NCBI GenBank assembly: GCA_040882285.1
Contig: JBBEBQ010000005.1
Coordinates: 365,681-429,680, forward strand
DNA length: 64,000 bases
Source of the DNA: Gemmatimonadaceae bacterium
Lineage (GTDB): Bacteria > Gemmatimonadota > Gemmatimonadetes > Gemmatimonadales > Gemmatimonadaceae
Direction of reading: 5' to 3'
The position numbers were made by a program, and so were the translations under genes. Of this stretch, positions 34,890 through 47,890 are shown one piece after another (positions within the stretch are counted from its first letter, which is position 1; each line of letters starts with the position of its first letter). The notes under the pieces were generated by a model. That model saw only the letters and a program-made list of their open reading frames with translations, was not told the origin of the DNA and did no database searches.

Positions 34890-34916
34890 TCCTCATCTCT
34901 TTCCAGGACCTGGACC

Positions 34917-35126
34917 ATGTGCTCCGACCACGTCATTCGCCGCTTCGCCGGCGTATTCGTCCTCATTTCCGTGGCGCTCGCCTACTGGGCCCACCCGGCC
35001 TGGCTGCTGTTCACGGCGTTCGTCGGCTTCAACCTGTTGCAGTCGAGCTTCACCGGCTTCTGCCCGCTCGAACGCATTCTTGGGAAAATCGCTGCGTTCG
35101 GCTGCGAGCCACGACGAGAGGCGTAA
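34917..35126 (+). CDS. Small membrane protein, DUF2892 (YgaP-like)
   Basis: A 69-residue protein with two hydrophobic helices: FAGVFVLISVALAYWA and LLFTAFVGFNLLQSSFTGFCPLERIL. The second includes the NLLQSSFTGFCP motif of DUF2892 domains, found alone or at the C-terminus of YgaP-type rhodanese proteins. It commonly appears next to ArsR regulators and sulfur or metal stress genes. It follows the efflux operon by 27 bp. Confidence 0.88.
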   Translation: MCSDHVIRRFAGVFVLISVALAYWAHPAWLLFTAFVGFNLLQSSFTGFCPLERILGKIAAFGCEPRREA

Positions 35127-35207
35127 CGGTTCTCGCCGCGGATCGCTCGTGCTCCTACTGCGGGTCGGGCTCGGAGAGCGGCCGGTTCGCGGCCCCGGCA
35201 TGCAGGG

Positions 35208-35537
35208 TCACGATGCGAGGAGCCGCCGCCGGGACTTCGCTTCCCCTTCGATGCGGTCGCAGACGATCTCGCAGAGCTGGAACACGCGCCGGTCGGACAA
35301 CGTGTAATGGACGAACAAGCCCGTCTTCCGGCGCGCCACGAAACCGAGGTTGTACAGGATTTGCAGATGCTTGGACAGGTTCGCCTGCCCGAGGCCCGTT
35401 TCGCTCACAAGCTCGCCGACCGTCATCTCGCCGTTTCGGAGCGCGGCCAGCACTTGCAGGCGCGCCGGCTCGGCCAGCGCCCTGAACCGTTGCGCCACGA
35501 GCTCGAGCACCTCGTCGGTCAGTTCATACTTGCCCAT
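35208..35537 (-). CDS. ArsR/SmtB-family transcriptional repressor
   Basis: A 109-residue winged-helix protein: LAEPARLQVLAALRNGEMTVGELVSETGLGQANLSKHLQILYNLGFVARRKTGLFVHYTL is a complete ArsR domain with the recognition helix at QANLSKHLQIL. The alpha-3 CVC motif of As/Cd sensors is absent; one Cys lies in the last helix region (LCEIVCDRIEG has two). It could sense a thiol-reactive or metal ligand via those cysteines. It is divergent from the DUF302 gene and convergent with the efflux-side genes. Confidence 0.92.
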   Translation of the reverse strand: MGKYELTDEVLELVAQRFRALAEPARLQVLAALRNGEMTVGELVSETGLGQANLSKHLQILYNLGFVARRKTGLFVHYTLSDRRVFQLCEIVCDRIEGEAKSRRRLLAS

Positions 35538-35563
35538 TGAGACTCCCGATCATTGTCAGTAGT

Positions 35564-35579
35564 ATTCCTATATGGTAAT
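35564..35579. promoter_or_regulatory. Imperfect dyad, candidate ArsR operator
   Basis: ATTCCTATATGGTAAT is an imperfect inverted repeat in an AT-rich patch between arsR and the divergent DUF302 gene. The outer ATT-x-C and G-x-AAT positions are symmetric. Position and base composition fit an operator for the adjacent repressor; no binding evidence exists. Confidence 0.35.
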
Positions 35580-35662
35580 GTAGTTTTGTTGATAAGGCGG
35601 TGGCAAGGCCGCGCTCGATGGATTCGATGTCTCACCGTCAATTTTCGTCCGGGAGTACGCTG

Positions 35663-36076
35663 ATGATCACGCAGACAACGCCATACGGGATCGGTACCAC
35701 GGTTGCCCTTGATTACGGCCGTGCGGTCGAGCGAACGAGAGAGGAACTCGCCAAGGAAGGCTTCGGAGTGCTCTCCGAAATTGACGTCGCCGCCACTCTC
35801 AAGAAAAAACTTGATGTGGACTTCCGGCCGTATGTCATCCTCGGGGCGTGCAATCCACCGCTCGCCCATCGCGCTCTGACCGCGGAACGCGACATCGGCC
35901 TGCTGCTTCCCTGCAATGTCATTGTCTACGCCGGGGACCAGCCGGGCGAGAGCGTCGTGGCGGTGATGGACCCCGTTCAGGCGCTCGCTCTCACCGGCAA
36001 CGACAACATTCGGCCGATCGCCGAAGATGTAAGGAAGCGGCTCACACGAGTACTTCAGGCGCTGGAGACAGCGTAG
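35663..36076 (+). CDS. DUF302 family protein
   Basis: A 137-residue protein from the ATG at 35663, preceded by GGGAG. Sequence shows the DUF302 pattern: YGIGTTVALDYGRAVERTREELAKEGFGVLSEIDVAATLKKKLDVDFRPYVILGACNPPLAHRAL. The family's conserved Cys-Asn-Pro is present, followed by LLLPCNVIVY. Members are induced with sulfur, copper or stress genes; the biochemical role is not settled. The gene is divergent from the ArsR repressor and probably under its control. Confidence 0.88.
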   Translation: MITQTTPYGIGTTVALDYGRAVERTREELAKEGFGVLSEIDVAATLKKKLDVDFRPYVILGACNPPLAHRALTAERDIGLLLPCNVIVYAGDQPGESVVAVMDPVQALALTGNDNIRPIAEDVRKRLTRVLQALETA

Positions 36077-36088
36077 AAATCGAGCTGT

Positions 36089-36862
36089 TCAATCGCGCGC
36101 AAAGACAGCGCGCGCATCCGCCACAGCCGAGCGTCGCCGTACGAGATTGCGATTTTCGAACACCTTTACCAGCACCACCCCCGCAACGAAACCGCCGACG
36201 TGCGCCCACACCGCGGTGCCGCCGGTCAGCTCCGGGCCGGGGCTGAGCTGCGGAACTCCTTCGAGCACCTGCAGAGCGAACCAGTACAAGAGAACGATCC
36301 AGGCCGGGATGCGGAAGACGCGGAAGAAGATGATGAAGATGAAGAGCATCCGCACGCGTACCCGGGGGTACAGCAGCAGGTAAGCCCCCATGATCCCGGA
36401 GATCGCGCCGGAAGCGCCGATCGTCGGGAGAGCCGAAGACGGCTCGACGAAAACGTGGGCCGCCGCGGCAGCCAGCCCGCAGATCACGTAAAAGAACGCG
36501 AACCGGAGCGGGCCCATGCTGTCTTCGATGTTGTTACCGAATACCCAGAAGAAGAGCGCGTTTCCGAGCAGGTGGCCCCAGCCCCCGTGCAGGAACATCG
36601 AAGTGAATGGGGTGACGACGTTGATCGGATCCCGGTCGATCACGCAGGCGAGCCCCTCGCCGATCGGCACTCCCGAGCCCACGGCTGCCAGGCGGGTCAG
36701 CTCGCCCGGTACCATGCCGTAATTGCAGGCACTGGCCGCGAGGGCATACGCGTCGAAGCCGGCGCCCTGGACGAGGAACCAGACCGCGAAAATCGACCCG
36801 AGGATCACGTAAGTGACCCAAGGCGTCCTCAACGTCGGATTTTCGTCGCCGATTGGAATCAT
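36089..36862 (-). CDS. Rhomboid-family intramembrane serine protease
   Basis: A 257-residue polytopic protein with six membrane segments. The catalytic dyad is the Ser of GASGAISGIMGAYLLLYPR (TM4) and the His of AVWAHVGGFVAGVVL (TM6). The oxyanion-side motif TSMFLHGGWGHLLGNALFFWVFGN (TM2) is also complete, so the enzyme should be active. Bacterial rhomboids cut transmembrane substrates within the bilayer; the substrate here is unknown. It is convergent with the DUF302 gene and divergent from dnaK. Confidence 0.92.
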   Translation of the reverse strand: MIPIGDENPTLRTPWVTYVILGSIFAVWFLVQGAGFDAYALAASACNYGMVPGELTRLAAVGSGVPIGEGLACVIDRDPINVVTPFTSMFLHGGWGHLLGNALFFWVFGNNIEDSMGPLRFAFFYVICGLAAAAAHVFVEPSSALPTIGASGAISGIMGAYLLLYPRVRVRMLFIFIIFFRVFRIPAWIVLLYWFALQVLEGVPQLSPGPELTGGTAVWAHVGGFVAGVVLVKVFENRNLVRRRSAVADARAVFARD

Positions 36863-36968
36863 CGCGCCACTATCGAGACAGTGTTAGTTTCCTGCCATTA
36901 CGGCAGAATAATCAGGCCCCCGAGTTGCTTACTGATAGCCCCGATAAATCGTTGGCGCGCACGTCTTT

Positions 36969-36996
36969 AGCCAACAGCCAATAGCCAACAGCCAAC
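36969..36996 (+). repeat. Four AGCCAAY heptamers directly upstream of dnaK
   Basis: AGCCAAC, AGCCAAT, AGCCAAC, AGCCAAC in tandem, ending 12 bp before the dnaK ATG. Unlike other copies there is only one arm; a GTTGGC at 36951-36956 could pair with one unit. The candidate promoter CCCCGATAAAT (36939-36949), which resembles a heat-shock sigma minus-10 element, lies just upstream, so the repeat would form most of the dnaK leader RNA. No Shine-Dalgarno sequence follows it. Confidence 0.8.
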
Positions 36997-37008
36997 AGCG
37001 AGCCCTCA

Positions 37009-38949
<1,941 letters not shown>

Positions 38950-38955
38950 CTCGCC

Positions 38956-39055
38956 GGCGGGGCGGAGCCGTCGGGGATGGCCTTCGGCCGCTACGCGCGC
39001 AAACAACGCGCGCTAAGCCGCGGCCTGCGGCCACCCCCGACGGCTCCGCCCCGCC
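38956..39055. terminator. 100-nt GC-rich hairpin after dnaK
   Basis: The outer 21 bp are perfectly complementary (38956-38976 with 39035-39055, GGCGGGGCGGAGCCGTCGGGG and its complement). Inside, GCGCGC/AAACAA/GCGCGC closes the tip with a further near-complementary stretch between. It begins six bases after the dnaK stop. There is no T-run, so it may be a Rho-assisted terminator, an mRNA-stabilising structure, or a large cruciform. Confidence 0.6.
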
Positions 39056-39150
39056 TCCAGGCATCTGAAACCCGCACAGGGTCTCGGGTGTCTTATCATT
39101 GAGTTGAGAACCAGAGTTCGAATCCTGAAGCTCTAACCAAGGTGTTGCAT

Positions 39151-40716
39151 ATGGTCCCCTCGTTCTCTCGCGCCCGGTGGGCGCTTGCGGTTGTGCTGGC
39201 ATTCGTCGGCGGGCTGATGATCGCCTCCGGCATGGACTGGACTCGTCCGACGTTCGCTCAGGATCGCCCGTCCGCGATGGACGTACAGACGGTCGCCGAC
39301 GCGAGCAACGCGTTCGTCTCGATCTCCGAGAGCGTCACGCCGGCCGTAGTCTCGATCACGGTGGACATCCGCCCCGACACGACCCGCGGCCGGAGCCGCA
39401 GGCAGCTGCAGATCCCGCCCGGGGCGGTGCCGGATGGAATGGAAGAGCTGTTCGAGCAGCTCCAGCAGGGTCAGACGCCGCGCCCGCAGACAGGCATGGG
39501 CTCCGGCGTGATCGTCTCGAAGGACGGGTACATCCTCACCAACAATCACGTGGTCACGCGCGGCGACATGCGCACGGTCGCGGACCGGGTGACGGTCCGC
39601 CTGCTCAACGGCCGGCAGTACGTCGCGAAAGTGATCGGCACGGACCCGACGACCGACGTCGCGGTGCTCAAGATCGAAGGCGACAACTTTCCGTTCGCCG
39701 TGCTCGGTGACGACAATCGCTCGCGCGTCGGCGAATGGGTGCTCGCCATCGGCAACCCGCTCGGCTTCGACCACACGGTGACGGCCGGCATCATTAGCGC
39801 AAAGGGGCGCGGCACGACGGGCGCGCTGGAGGGAATCCAGGGCACCAACAGGTACGGCATCTTCGACTTCATTCAGACCGACGCCGCGATCAACCGCGGC
39901 AACTCGGGCGGGCCGCTGATCAACAGCCGCGGCGAAGTGATCGGCATCAACACGGCGATCGCGAGCCAGACGGGTTTCAACGCCGGGTACGGCTTCGCGA
40001 TTCCGATCTCACTCGCTCGCAAGGTTATGACGGACATCATCGAGCACGGTCGCGTGCGGATCGCCGTGCTTGGCATCGGCATAGCCGAAGTCGACGCTGA
40101 AGATGCCGCGGCCGCGCGGCTTCAGGAGGTGCGGGGCGTCAAAGTGCAGGGCTTCAGCGGCGAGAATACGCCCGCCGAGCGTGCCGGAGTGCGACAGGGC
40201 GACGTGATCGTCGCTGCTGACGGCCAGCCGGTCGACCGTGTCGCCGGGCTGCAGCGAATCGTGCGCTCCCACCAGCCCGGTGAGACCGTCGAGCTCCAGG
40301 TAGTGCGGTTCGGCAAGCAGCACACGTTCCGCGTTCGCCTCACCGAGGCGCCCGCGCAGGACGTCGCGGTCGCGCCCGCGGACAGGCGCCCGCGCGTCGA
40401 GCCCGCCGCGGTAACGAGCAACAACCGGCTGGGCGTCTCCGTCACGACCGTTTCGGCGCAGCTCGCGCGGAGCCTGCGGCTGGGCGAGCAGCGCGGTGTG
40501 CTGGTGACCAGCGTGGGCCTGGGCCCGGCGTGGCAGCGGCTCGACGAGCAGGACATCATCGTCGGCGTGCTGTCGCCAGTCGAGCGCAAGATCGAGGATG
40601 TCGCCGATCTGCAGGGGGTGCTGAGCGGACTCAAGGCGGGCGACTACATCTCGCTACGAGTGAAAAGACCGGGCCCTAGCGGCCAGGAGCGAGTGGTGAA
40701 CATCAGGGTGGACTGA
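39151..40716 (+). CDS. HtrA/DegP-type periplasmic serine protease
   Basis: A 521-residue protease/chaperone. Signal-anchor region [18 protein letters not shown]; chymotrypsin-like domain with His in [11 protein letters not shown], Asp in [11 protein letters not shown] and Ser in [15 protein letters not shown]. Two PDZ domains follow: [30 protein letters not shown] and a more divergent second ending [19 protein letters not shown]. It degrades or refolds misfolded envelope proteins. The ATG at 39151 is chosen over an in-frame GTG at 39142 because AAGG lies eight bases before it. It is followed by a heptamer repeat and an intrinsic terminator. Confidence 0.95.
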   Translation: MVPSFSRARWALAVVLAFVGGLMIASGMDWTRPTFAQDRPSAMDVQTVADASNAFVSISESVTPAVVSITVDIRPDTTRGRSRRQLQIPPGAVPDGMEELFEQLQQGQTPRPQTGMGSGVIVSKDGYILTNNHVVTRGDMRTVADRVTVRLLNGRQYVAKVIGTDPTTDVAVLKIEGDNFPFAVLGDDNRSRVGEWVLAIGNPLGFDHTVTAGIISAKGRGTTGALEGIQGTNRYGIFDFIQTDAAINRGNSGGPLINSRGEVIGINTAIASQTGFNAGYGFAIPISLARKVMTDIIEHGRVRIAVLGIGIAEVDAEDAAAARLQEVRGVKVQGFSGENTPAERAGVRQGDVIVAADGQPVDRVAGLQRIVRSHQPGETVELQVVRFGKQHTFRVRLTEAPAQDVAVAPADRRPRVEPAAVTSNNRLGVSVTTVSAQLARSLRLGEQRGVLVTSVGLGPAWQRLDEQDIIVGVLSPVERKIEDVADLQGVLSGLKAGDYISLRVKRPGPSGQERVVNIRVD

Positions 40717-40719
40717 CGA

Positions 40720-40750
40720 GCTATTGGCTGTTGGCTGTTGGCTCTTGGCT
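40720..40750 (+). repeat. Four GCTnTTG heptamers after htrA
   Basis: GCTATTG, GCTGTTG, GCTGTTG, GCTCTTG, GCT in tandem starting four bases after the htrA stop codon. It is a single arm in the orientation of the left arms at 2403, 10040 and 43916. It runs directly into the terminator hairpin at 40751-40783. Confidence 0.85.
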
Positions 40751-40783
40751 AAAAGCGGCGCCGATGTTCGGCGCCGCTTTTTT
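40751..40783 (+). terminator. Intrinsic terminator of htrA
   Basis: AAAAGCGGCGCCGA, a short loop, then TCGGCGCCGC followed by six T. This is a textbook Rho-independent terminator, located between htrA and the tRNA-Leu gene. It confirms the + strand transcript end for htrA. Confidence 0.92.
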
Positions 40784-40808
40784 CTTGGTAGGTGTATTTT
40801 CCAGTCAC

Positions 40809-40890
<82 letters not shown>

Positions 40891-40959
40891 CGTCGTTGCA
40901 GGGCGCACGGAGCGAGCGTGCGCGCGCGGGCGGGGCGAGGCGCTCCTATATTCTCGTAG

Positions 40960-41637
40960 ATGCCACCCCCTGCTGGAGATGAGACCCACGAGCGTCAGGT
41001 GAATCCTCCCACAGGAACGTCGCACCCGGCGCTTCCGCCGTATCGCGCTCTGATACGTCCAACGGTCGCGCTCTTGGCGGCGGCTCTGTTGATCATGATC
41101 GCCACCGGCTATTGCGGCAGCCGCCTGCCCTTCGCCTTCTTCAAAGGCGGCACAAAAGTCACCCACGACCTTGTCGTCGAGCAGATGCGCGCGGTAGCGA
41201 AGCTGGTCTCCAGCGAAGCGACTGTGCGCGACGTGATCGTCTACGAGAACACGTGGTATGGGTCGACCAAGCGCTCGCTTGTCGTCGTGACTGGACGCCT
41301 CCTGGCAGGCATCGACCTCGGCGACAAGCCCGACGTCACGATCGATCACTCCGTCAGGCGTATCACGATGCGCATCCCGTCCGCGCGGCTGATCGGCATC
41401 GAGATCACGGACATGACGACGTATGACGAGCGCGGCGGACTCTGGAATCCGTTCAAACCGGCGGATCGGGATGCGATTCAGCGCCAGGCGCGTGCACAGC
41501 TCACCGCGGCGGGGAGCACGCTCGGGCTGCTGCGGCACGCCAACGAGAGCGCCGTTCACCTTCTTCGAGCGTTGCTGGCGAAAGACGGATATACGGTGGA
41601 CGTGACGATCCGGGGTGCGCCGCCAGCGGTTCGCTAG
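40960..41637 (+). CDS. DUF4230 family membrane-anchored protein
   Basis: A 225-residue protein with an N-terminal cytoplasmic Pro-rich stretch of about 30 residues, one transmembrane segment ([18 protein letters not shown]) and a C-terminal soluble domain. The domain pattern [45 protein letters not shown] and [15 protein letters not shown] is typical of DUF4230, whose function is not known. It follows the tRNA gene by 69 bp and is probably monocistronic. Confidence 0.8.
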   Translation: MPPPAGDETHERQVNPPTGTSHPALPPYRALIRPTVALLAAALLIMIATGYCGSRLPFAFFKGGTKVTHDLVVEQMRAVAKLVSSEATVRDVIVYENTWYGSTKRSLVVVTGRLLAGIDLGDKPDVTIDHSVRRITMRIPSARLIGIEITDMTTYDERGGLWNPFKPADRDAIQRQARAQLTAAGSTLGLLRHANESAVHLLRALLAKDGYTVDVTIRGAPPAVR

Positions 41638-41679
41638 CGCCCGGCGACGTCTTCAGCATCGGCTCGCTTGGGACGCGCC

Positions 41680-42016
41680 CCGCGTAGGCAACCCACTGGA
41701 AGTCTGCGAGGGGAACCTAGCTGTTAGCACTGAGTGGACAAATCAGTGCTCAGCCCGGGAGTGATACCTGCGGACTGCCAAGTACTGAGTAAAGTTGCGC
41801 GCTATTAAGGGCAGGAGTGAAGGAAACTTTACTCACGACTGTGGCAGGCGAGGCTTCCCCGAAGGTCGCGCTTCCGCATCAGTGCCGCAGCCGAGCGGGC
41901 GAACGTCCCGGGGGTACTTCCTGCTCGCCACTGATCAGTTCACTCGCTGCTAACAGCTAGGATTCCCAAGCAGAATCCTGGTAGCCCGCGACACCCTGTT
42001 GCCTACCCCCGCGAAT
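41680..42016. other. Large multi-arm palindromic region upstream of tig
   Basis: This is the only gene-free stretch longer than 300 bp (41638-42028). No ORF is convincing. Nested inverted repeats span it. The outer arms are CGCGTAGGCAAC and GTTGCCTACCCCCGCG. Next come GGGAACCTAGCTGTTAGCACTG and its partner around 41945-41967 (CTGCTAACAGCTAGGATTCCC). The inner arms are GACTGCCAAGTACTGAGTAAAG and CTTTACTCACGACTGTGGCAG. The tip is near 41800. It resembles the other 7-bp-unit palindromes but is over twice as long. It may be a structured RNA or leader of tig. Confidence 0.65.
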
Positions 42017-42028
42017 TAACTTTCTCTC

Positions 42029-43270
42029 ATGGAGTTTACCTCAAAAGAATCCACCGGAGTCGATCGCCGCATTCAGGTCTCCGTTCCGGTCGAAACCGTG
42101 AAGCAGGCAGAAGAAAAAGCCGCCCGCCGCTACGCCACCAAGGTGCGCATGCCGGGCTTCCGCCAGGGCAAAGCGCCGCCGGCGATGATCCAGAAGAAGT
42201 TCGGCAAGGAGATCCGGCAGGAAGCGCTGGAATCCCTGGTGCGCGACGCCTACGAAGAGGTCGTCGTCAAGCAGGACCTCAAGATCGCGTCGCAGCCGCA
42301 CATCCACGACGTCAAGTTCGAGGATGGCAAGCCGCTGACCTTCGAGCTGCACGTCGAGGTGCGGCCCACGCTGGAGCTCGCGCGCACGAGCGGCTTCAAG
42401 ATCACGCGGCCGAAGATCGAGATCACCGACGCGCAGCTCGCCGAGCAGCTCGAGCAGGTCCGCGACGAGAAAGCCACGTGGACTCCGGTCGAGGACAAGC
42501 CCGCGATGCGTGACCGGGTGCGCGTCACGCTCTCCACCAAGGAAGATTCCGGCGAGTTCGCCGAGCCGCGCGAATACCCCGTCGAGTTGGGCGGCAGCCA
42601 GGCGATCGCCGGCATCGAAGACCTGATCATGCAGCTCGCGCCGGGCGAGACGGTCGAGCGCCCGGTGCAGTGGCCGGACGACTTCCCCGACGAGACGCAG
42701 CGCGGCAAGACCAAGACCGTTCGCGTCACGCTGCACGACGTCAAGCGCAAATCGGCGCCCGATCTCGACGACGCGTTCGCGCGCGAGGTCGGCGACTTCG
42801 ATTCGCTCGACGCGCTGAAGGCGGCGGTCCGCTCCGATCTCGAGCGCCACGCCGAGCGCGAGGCCGACAGTCTCGTCCGGCACCGCCTGCTCGGCGAGAT
42901 AATCTCGGCGAATCCGTTCGCGGTCCCGAAGAGCTGGGTGCGGCAGGTGATGGACGGCTACGTCGAAGCGTACCAGATCCCCGAAAGCGAGAAGGAGAAA
43001 TTCGCGACGGAATTCGTGCCGATCGCGGAGCAGCAGGTGCGGCGCGACCTGGTGATAGACGCTCTCGCCGAGCGCGAGGATCTCGTCGCGACCGAGAAGG
43101 ACCTGGACGACCGGATCACGGAGCTGGCCGAAAAGCGCGGCGCCAACCCGGGACAGGTGTATGCTTCACTCGAGAAGGCGGGCCGGCTCAAGGAGCTGGA
43201 GCGGAGCCTGACCGAGGACAAGGTGTTCAAGTGGCTGCTGGAGCAGAATGAATTTCAGACCGATGCCTAA
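42029..43270 (+). CDS. tig: Trigger factor, ribosome-associated chaperone
   Basis: A 413-residue protein. The ribosome-binding domain carries the signature [20 protein letters not shown] central FKBP-type peptidyl-prolyl isomerase domain (about 145-240) has [13 protein letters not shown] and an intact core. The C-terminal helical arms form the chaperone cradle ([34 protein letters not shown]). It binds nascent chains at the tunnel exit. It is the first gene of tig-clpP-clpX-lon, the common bacterial order. The long palindromic region upstream could form its leader. Confidence 0.97.
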   Translation: MEFTSKESTGVDRRIQVSVPVETVKQAEEKAARRYATKVRMPGFRQGKAPPAMIQKKFGKEIRQEALESLVRDAYEEVVVKQDLKIASQPHIHDVKFEDGKPLTFELHVEVRPTLELARTSGFKITRPKIEITDAQLAEQLEQVRDEKATWTPVEDKPAMRDRVRVTLSTKEDSGEFAEPREYPVELGGSQAIAGIEDLIMQLAPGETVERPVQWPDDFPDETQRGKTKTVRVTLHDVKRKSAPDLDDAFAREVGDFDSLDALKAAVRSDLERHAEREADSLVRHRLLGEIISANPFAVPKSWVRQVMDGYVEAYQIPESEKEKFATEFVPIAEQQVRRDLVIDALAEREDLVATEKDLDDRITELAEKRGANPGQVYASLEKAGRLKELERSLTEDKVFKWLLEQNEFQTDA

Positions 43271-43298
43271 AGCCGATACCGAGGAAGAAGAGCAAGAG

Positions 43299-43916
43299 AT
43301 GCCAACTATCTACACACCGTACGTAATCGAGCGGTCGAGTCGCGGTGAGCGGACGTACGACGTCTTCTCCCGCCTGCTCATGGACCGCATCGTCTTCATC
43401 GGGACGCCGATCAACGACGACGTCGCCAACATCGTGATCGCGCAGCTGCTCTTTCTGGAGGCGGACAATCCGGAGCGCGACATCCACCTGTACATCAACT
43501 CGCCCGGTGGGTCGGTGTCGTCGGGGATGGCGATCTACGACACTATCCAGTTCCTGAAGTCGCCGGTCAACACGAACTGCATGGGGCTCGCCGCGAGCAT
43601 GGGCGCATTCCTGCTGGCCGCGGGCCGTCCCGGCAAGCGCTCGGCGCTGCCGCACGCGCGGATCATGATCCACCAGCCCTCGGGCGGCGCGCAGGGCACG
43701 GCCGCCGACATCGAGATCATGGCGCGCGAGATCCTGTATCTCCGCTCGCAGATGAACACGCTGTTCGCCAAGCACACCGGCAAGCCGGTGGAGCAGATCG
43801 AGCGCGACATGGACCGCGACCGGTTCATGTCCGCCGAGGAAGCCAAGGCGTACGGCGTCATCGACAACGTGATCTCGCATCGGGGCGAGATCGAAGAGGC
43901 GATAAACAAGAAATAG
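43299..43916 (+). CDS. clpP: ATP-dependent Clp protease proteolytic subunit
   Basis: 205 residues from the ATG at 43299, which has a purine-rich GAGGAAGAAGAG ribosome binding site and matches the usual start ([23 protein letters not shown]). An earlier in-frame ATG at 43263 overlaps tig by 8 nt and would add an acidic extension. The catalytic triad is Ser in [14 protein letters not shown], His in [10 protein letters not shown] and Asp in the [19 protein letters not shown] stretch. It forms the barrel that degrades substrates fed by ClpX. The last base of its stop codon is the first base of the following heptamer repeat. Confidence 0.97.
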   Translation: MPTIYTPYVIERSSRGERTYDVFSRLLMDRIVFIGTPINDDVANIVIAQLLFLEADNPERDIHLYINSPGGSVSSGMAIYDTIQFLKSPVNTNCMGLAASMGAFLLAAGRPGKRSALPHARIMIHQPSGGAQGTAADIEIMAREILYLRSQMNTLFAKHTGKPVEQIERDMDRDRFMSAEEAKAYGVIDNVISHRGEIEEAINKK

Positions 43917-44010
43917 CTATTGGCTCTTGGCTGTTGGCCATTAGCTAACAGCCCCGTTTTTTCCCTGCTTTTCCGCCTCGCCAACAGCTAATAGCCAATA
44001 GCTAATAGCC
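43916..44010. repeat. Heptamer-built inverted repeat between clpP and clpX
   Basis: The left arm starts on the G of the clpP stop: GCTATTG, GCTCTTG, GCTGTTG, GCCATTA, GCTAACA, GCC. The loop includes a CCGTTTTTTCCC T-run. The right arm from 43980 is GCCAACA, GCTAATA, GCCAATA, GCTAATA, GCC. The hairpin and inner T-run may attenuate transcription between clpP and clpX. The remaining 156 bp before clpX shows nothing else clear. Confidence 0.88.
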
Positions 44011-44166
44011 ACCGTGTAAATGGCCCACAAAGCCTCAACAACCAGTTAAGTTTGTTAATTGGTCGATAAGCGGCACCGCCGCACATTGTTCTTGACCGTT
44101 CCGAGAGCCGCCATTAACTCTCAATTCGAGCTGTCTAAAGCGTAAAACGTCTGGCGCCGAGCGCTC

Positions 44167-45411
<1,245 letters not shown>

Positions 45412-45451
45412 TCCCGCCCGCTCCGCTCGCCGGGGCGGCGAGCCGCCACAA

Positions 45452-47887
45452 ATGCCGATAGAGTTCACCAGAGACAACGACTCGTTCACCACGAGCGAGC
45501 GGCTGCCGGTGCTGCCGCTGCGCGACCTGGTGCTGTTCCCGTACGTCGTCATCCCGCTGCTCGTGGGACGGCAGGCGTCGCTCGCCGCCGTCGAAGCCGC
45601 GGTGAACGCGGACAAGCACCTCTTCCTCGTGGCGCAGAAGAGCGGCGAGATCCAGGAGCCCGGCGCCGACGACCTGTACCGCGTCGGCGTGATCGCGCGC
45701 GTGCTCCAGGTCGCACGAGTACCGAACGGAACCACGAAGGTCCTGGTCGAGGGAATCGCCCGGGCCCGCGTGAAGCGCTTCGGGCGTCCGGGCAAGCAGC
45801 TGCACGCGACGATCGAGGCCTTCCCCGTCACTGCCGGCGAGAGCGCGTCCGACGGCCAAGCGGCGCGGCGGCGCGCGCTGACGCTGTTCGAGGAGTACGT
45901 CGCGCTCCACCGCCGGATCCCCGGTGAAGTCGTCGCGATGGTGCAGGCCGCGGACTCCGAGCACCGCCAGGCGTTCGGCATCGCGGCCCACGTCTCGCTC
46001 ACGCACGAGGTCCGGCAGCAGCTGCTCGAGACCGGGTCGCTCCCGGACATCTTCGCGCGGCTCGGCGACATCCTGTCGAGCGAGACCGAGCTGCTGAATC
46101 TCGAGCGCAAGATCGACGACGACGTGCGCGGCGCGATGGTGCAGAACCAGCGCGAGTTCTACCTGCAGGAGCAGCTGCGCGCCATCCACCGCGAGCTGGG
46201 CGAGGACGAGTCCGACGACTTCTCCGACCTCGAGGCGCAGCTGCGGGAGAAGGCGCTGCCCGAGGCGGTGCAGACCCGCGCGACGCGCGAGCTGCGCAAG
46301 CTCCGCCGCATGTCGCCGATGTCGCCCGAGTACACCGTCGCGCGGAACTTCGTGGACTGGATCGTGAGCCTGCCGTGGAACGAACGCACCGACGACGTGC
46401 TCGACGTGGCGCACGCGCGGCAGACGCTGGACGCGGACCACTACGGCCTCGACGAAGTGAAGGACCGCATCATCGATTTCATCGCCGTGCTGTCGCTCGT
46501 GGGACGCATCGAGGGGCCGATCCTCTGTCTCGTCGGGCCGCCGGGCGTCGGCAAGACGTCCCTCGGCAAGTCCATCGCGCGCGCGCTAGGCCGCAAGTTC
46601 GTGCGCATGTCACTCGGCGGAATCCGCGACGAAGCCGAGATCCGCGGGCACCGGCGCACGTACATCGGCTCGATGCCGGGCCGCATCGTCCAGGCGATGC
46701 GCCGCGCCGAAGTCGTGAACCCGGTCATTCTGCTGGACGAGATCGACAAGCTCGGCACCGACTTCCGCGGCGACCCCGCGGCGGCACTGCTGGAAGTGCT
46801 CGACCCGGAGCAGAACCGCGCGTTCAACGACCATTACCTCGAGGTCGATTACGATCTCTCGCAGGTGCTGTTCATCACGACCGCCAACTCGCTCCAGGGG
46901 ATCCCCGATCCGCTGCGCGACCGGATGGAGATCATCCGGCTCGCCGGCTATCTGGATCACGAGAAGCTCGCGATCGCGCGCCAGTTCCTGGTGCCGCGGC
47001 AGCTCCAGACCAACGGACTGGATCCCGCCGAAGTCACGTGGGACCCCGCCGTCCTGCCCGAGATCATGCGCAACTACACGCGCGAGGCCGGCGTGCGCGA
47101 GCTGGAGCGCCGCATCGCGCGCGTCGCGCGCAAGCTCGCGCGCCGCATCGCGGAGAACCCGGGGACGATCCCCGATCGCGTCGTCCGGACGTCGGACATC
47201 AAGGCGCTGCTTGGAACCCAGCCGCACGATCCGGATGACGTCTCGCTCGAGGACAAGATCGGCGTGGCCGCGGGACTGGCCTACACGCAGAGCGGCGGCG
47301 AGCTGCTCGAAGTCGAAGTCAGCGCGGTGCCCGGCCGCGGCAAGCTCCAGCTCACCGGCACGCTCGGCGACGTCATGAAGGAATCGGCGTCGGCCGCGCT
47401 CAGCTACACGCGCTCGCGCGTGGACGCGCTCGCGCTCCGCCCCGATTTCTACCGCACGCGCGACATCCACGTGCACCTGCCGGCCGGCGCGACGCCGAAG
47501 GACGGGCCCTCCGCCGGCATCGCCATCGCCACCGCGGTGATCAGCGCGCTCGCGCAGATACCCGTGCGCGGCGACGTCGCCATGACGGGAGAGATCACGC
47601 TGCGCGGCCGCGTCCTGCCGATCGGCGGGCTCAAGGAGAAGGCGGTCGCGGCGCACCGGAACAAGGTGCGCGAGGTGATCATTCCGCACGGCAACCTGCG
47701 CGACCTGGACGAGCTCCCGGAGGAAGTGACGCGCACCGTGCGCTTCCATCCCGTGAAGACGATGGACGAGGTGCTCGCCATTGCGCTCCGGGGAGGCGCC
47801 GGCGTGGCCGCGGTCGCGAAGGCTATCGACCAGCCCGCTACGTTCGCCCAGCCGCCCGCCGGCTACGAGCAGCCGACGGCCCACTGA
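45452..47887 (+). CDS. lon: ATP-dependent protease Lon (second copy)
   Basis: An 811-residue LonA. The LON domain opens [23 protein letters not shown], the more usual wording. AAA+ Walker A is [13 protein letters not shown] and Walker [11 protein letters not shown]. The protease domain has Ser687 in [13 protein letters not shown] and Lys730 in [12 protein letters not shown]. It occupies the canonical place behind clpX, so this is probably the housekeeping Lon, whereas the copy at 2509 is an additional paralogue with a different promoter region. The C-terminal tail is short and Pro-rich. Confidence 0.97.
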   Translation: MPIEFTRDNDSFTTSERLPVLPLRDLVLFPYVVIPLLVGRQASLAAVEAAVNADKHLFLVAQKSGEIQEPGADDLYRVGVIARVLQVARVPNGTTKVLVEGIARARVKRFGRPGKQLHATIEAFPVTAGESASDGQAARRRALTLFEEYVALHRRIPGEVVAMVQAADSEHRQAFGIAAHVSLTHEVRQQLLETGSLPDIFARLGDILSSETELLNLERKIDDDVRGAMVQNQREFYLQEQLRAIHRELGEDESDDFSDLEAQLREKALPEAVQTRATRELRKLRRMSPMSPEYTVARNFVDWIVSLPWNERTDDVLDVAHARQTLDADHYGLDEVKDRIIDFIAVLSLVGRIEGPILCLVGPPGVGKTSLGKSIARALGRKFVRMSLGGIRDEAEIRGHRRTYIGSMPGRIVQAMRRAEVVNPVILLDEIDKLGTDFRGDPAAALLEVLDPEQNRAFNDHYLEVDYDLSQVLFITTANSLQGIPDPLRDRMEIIRLAGYLDHEKLAIARQFLVPRQLQTNGLDPAEVTWDPAVLPEIMRNYTREAGVRELERRIARVARKLARRIAENPGTIPDRVVRTSDIKALLGTQPHDPDDVSLEDKIGVAAGLAYTQSGGELLEVEVSAVPGRGKLQLTGTLGDVMKESASAALSYTRSRVDALALRPDFYRTRDIHVHLPAGATPKDGPSAGIAIATAVISALAQIPVRGDVAMTGEITLRGRVLPIGGLKEKAVAAHRNKVREVIIPHGNLRDLDELPEEVTRTVRFHPVKTMDEVLAIALRGGAGVAAVAKAIDQPATFAQPPAGYEQPTAH

Positions 47888-47890
47888 CCG

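Noticed and set aside
41724-41752. A true CIRCE operator before tig
   Set aside because: The spacer is 11 instead of 9 and the second half differs at two positions; it lies about 280 bp from tig within a larger palindrome. Kept only as a remark.
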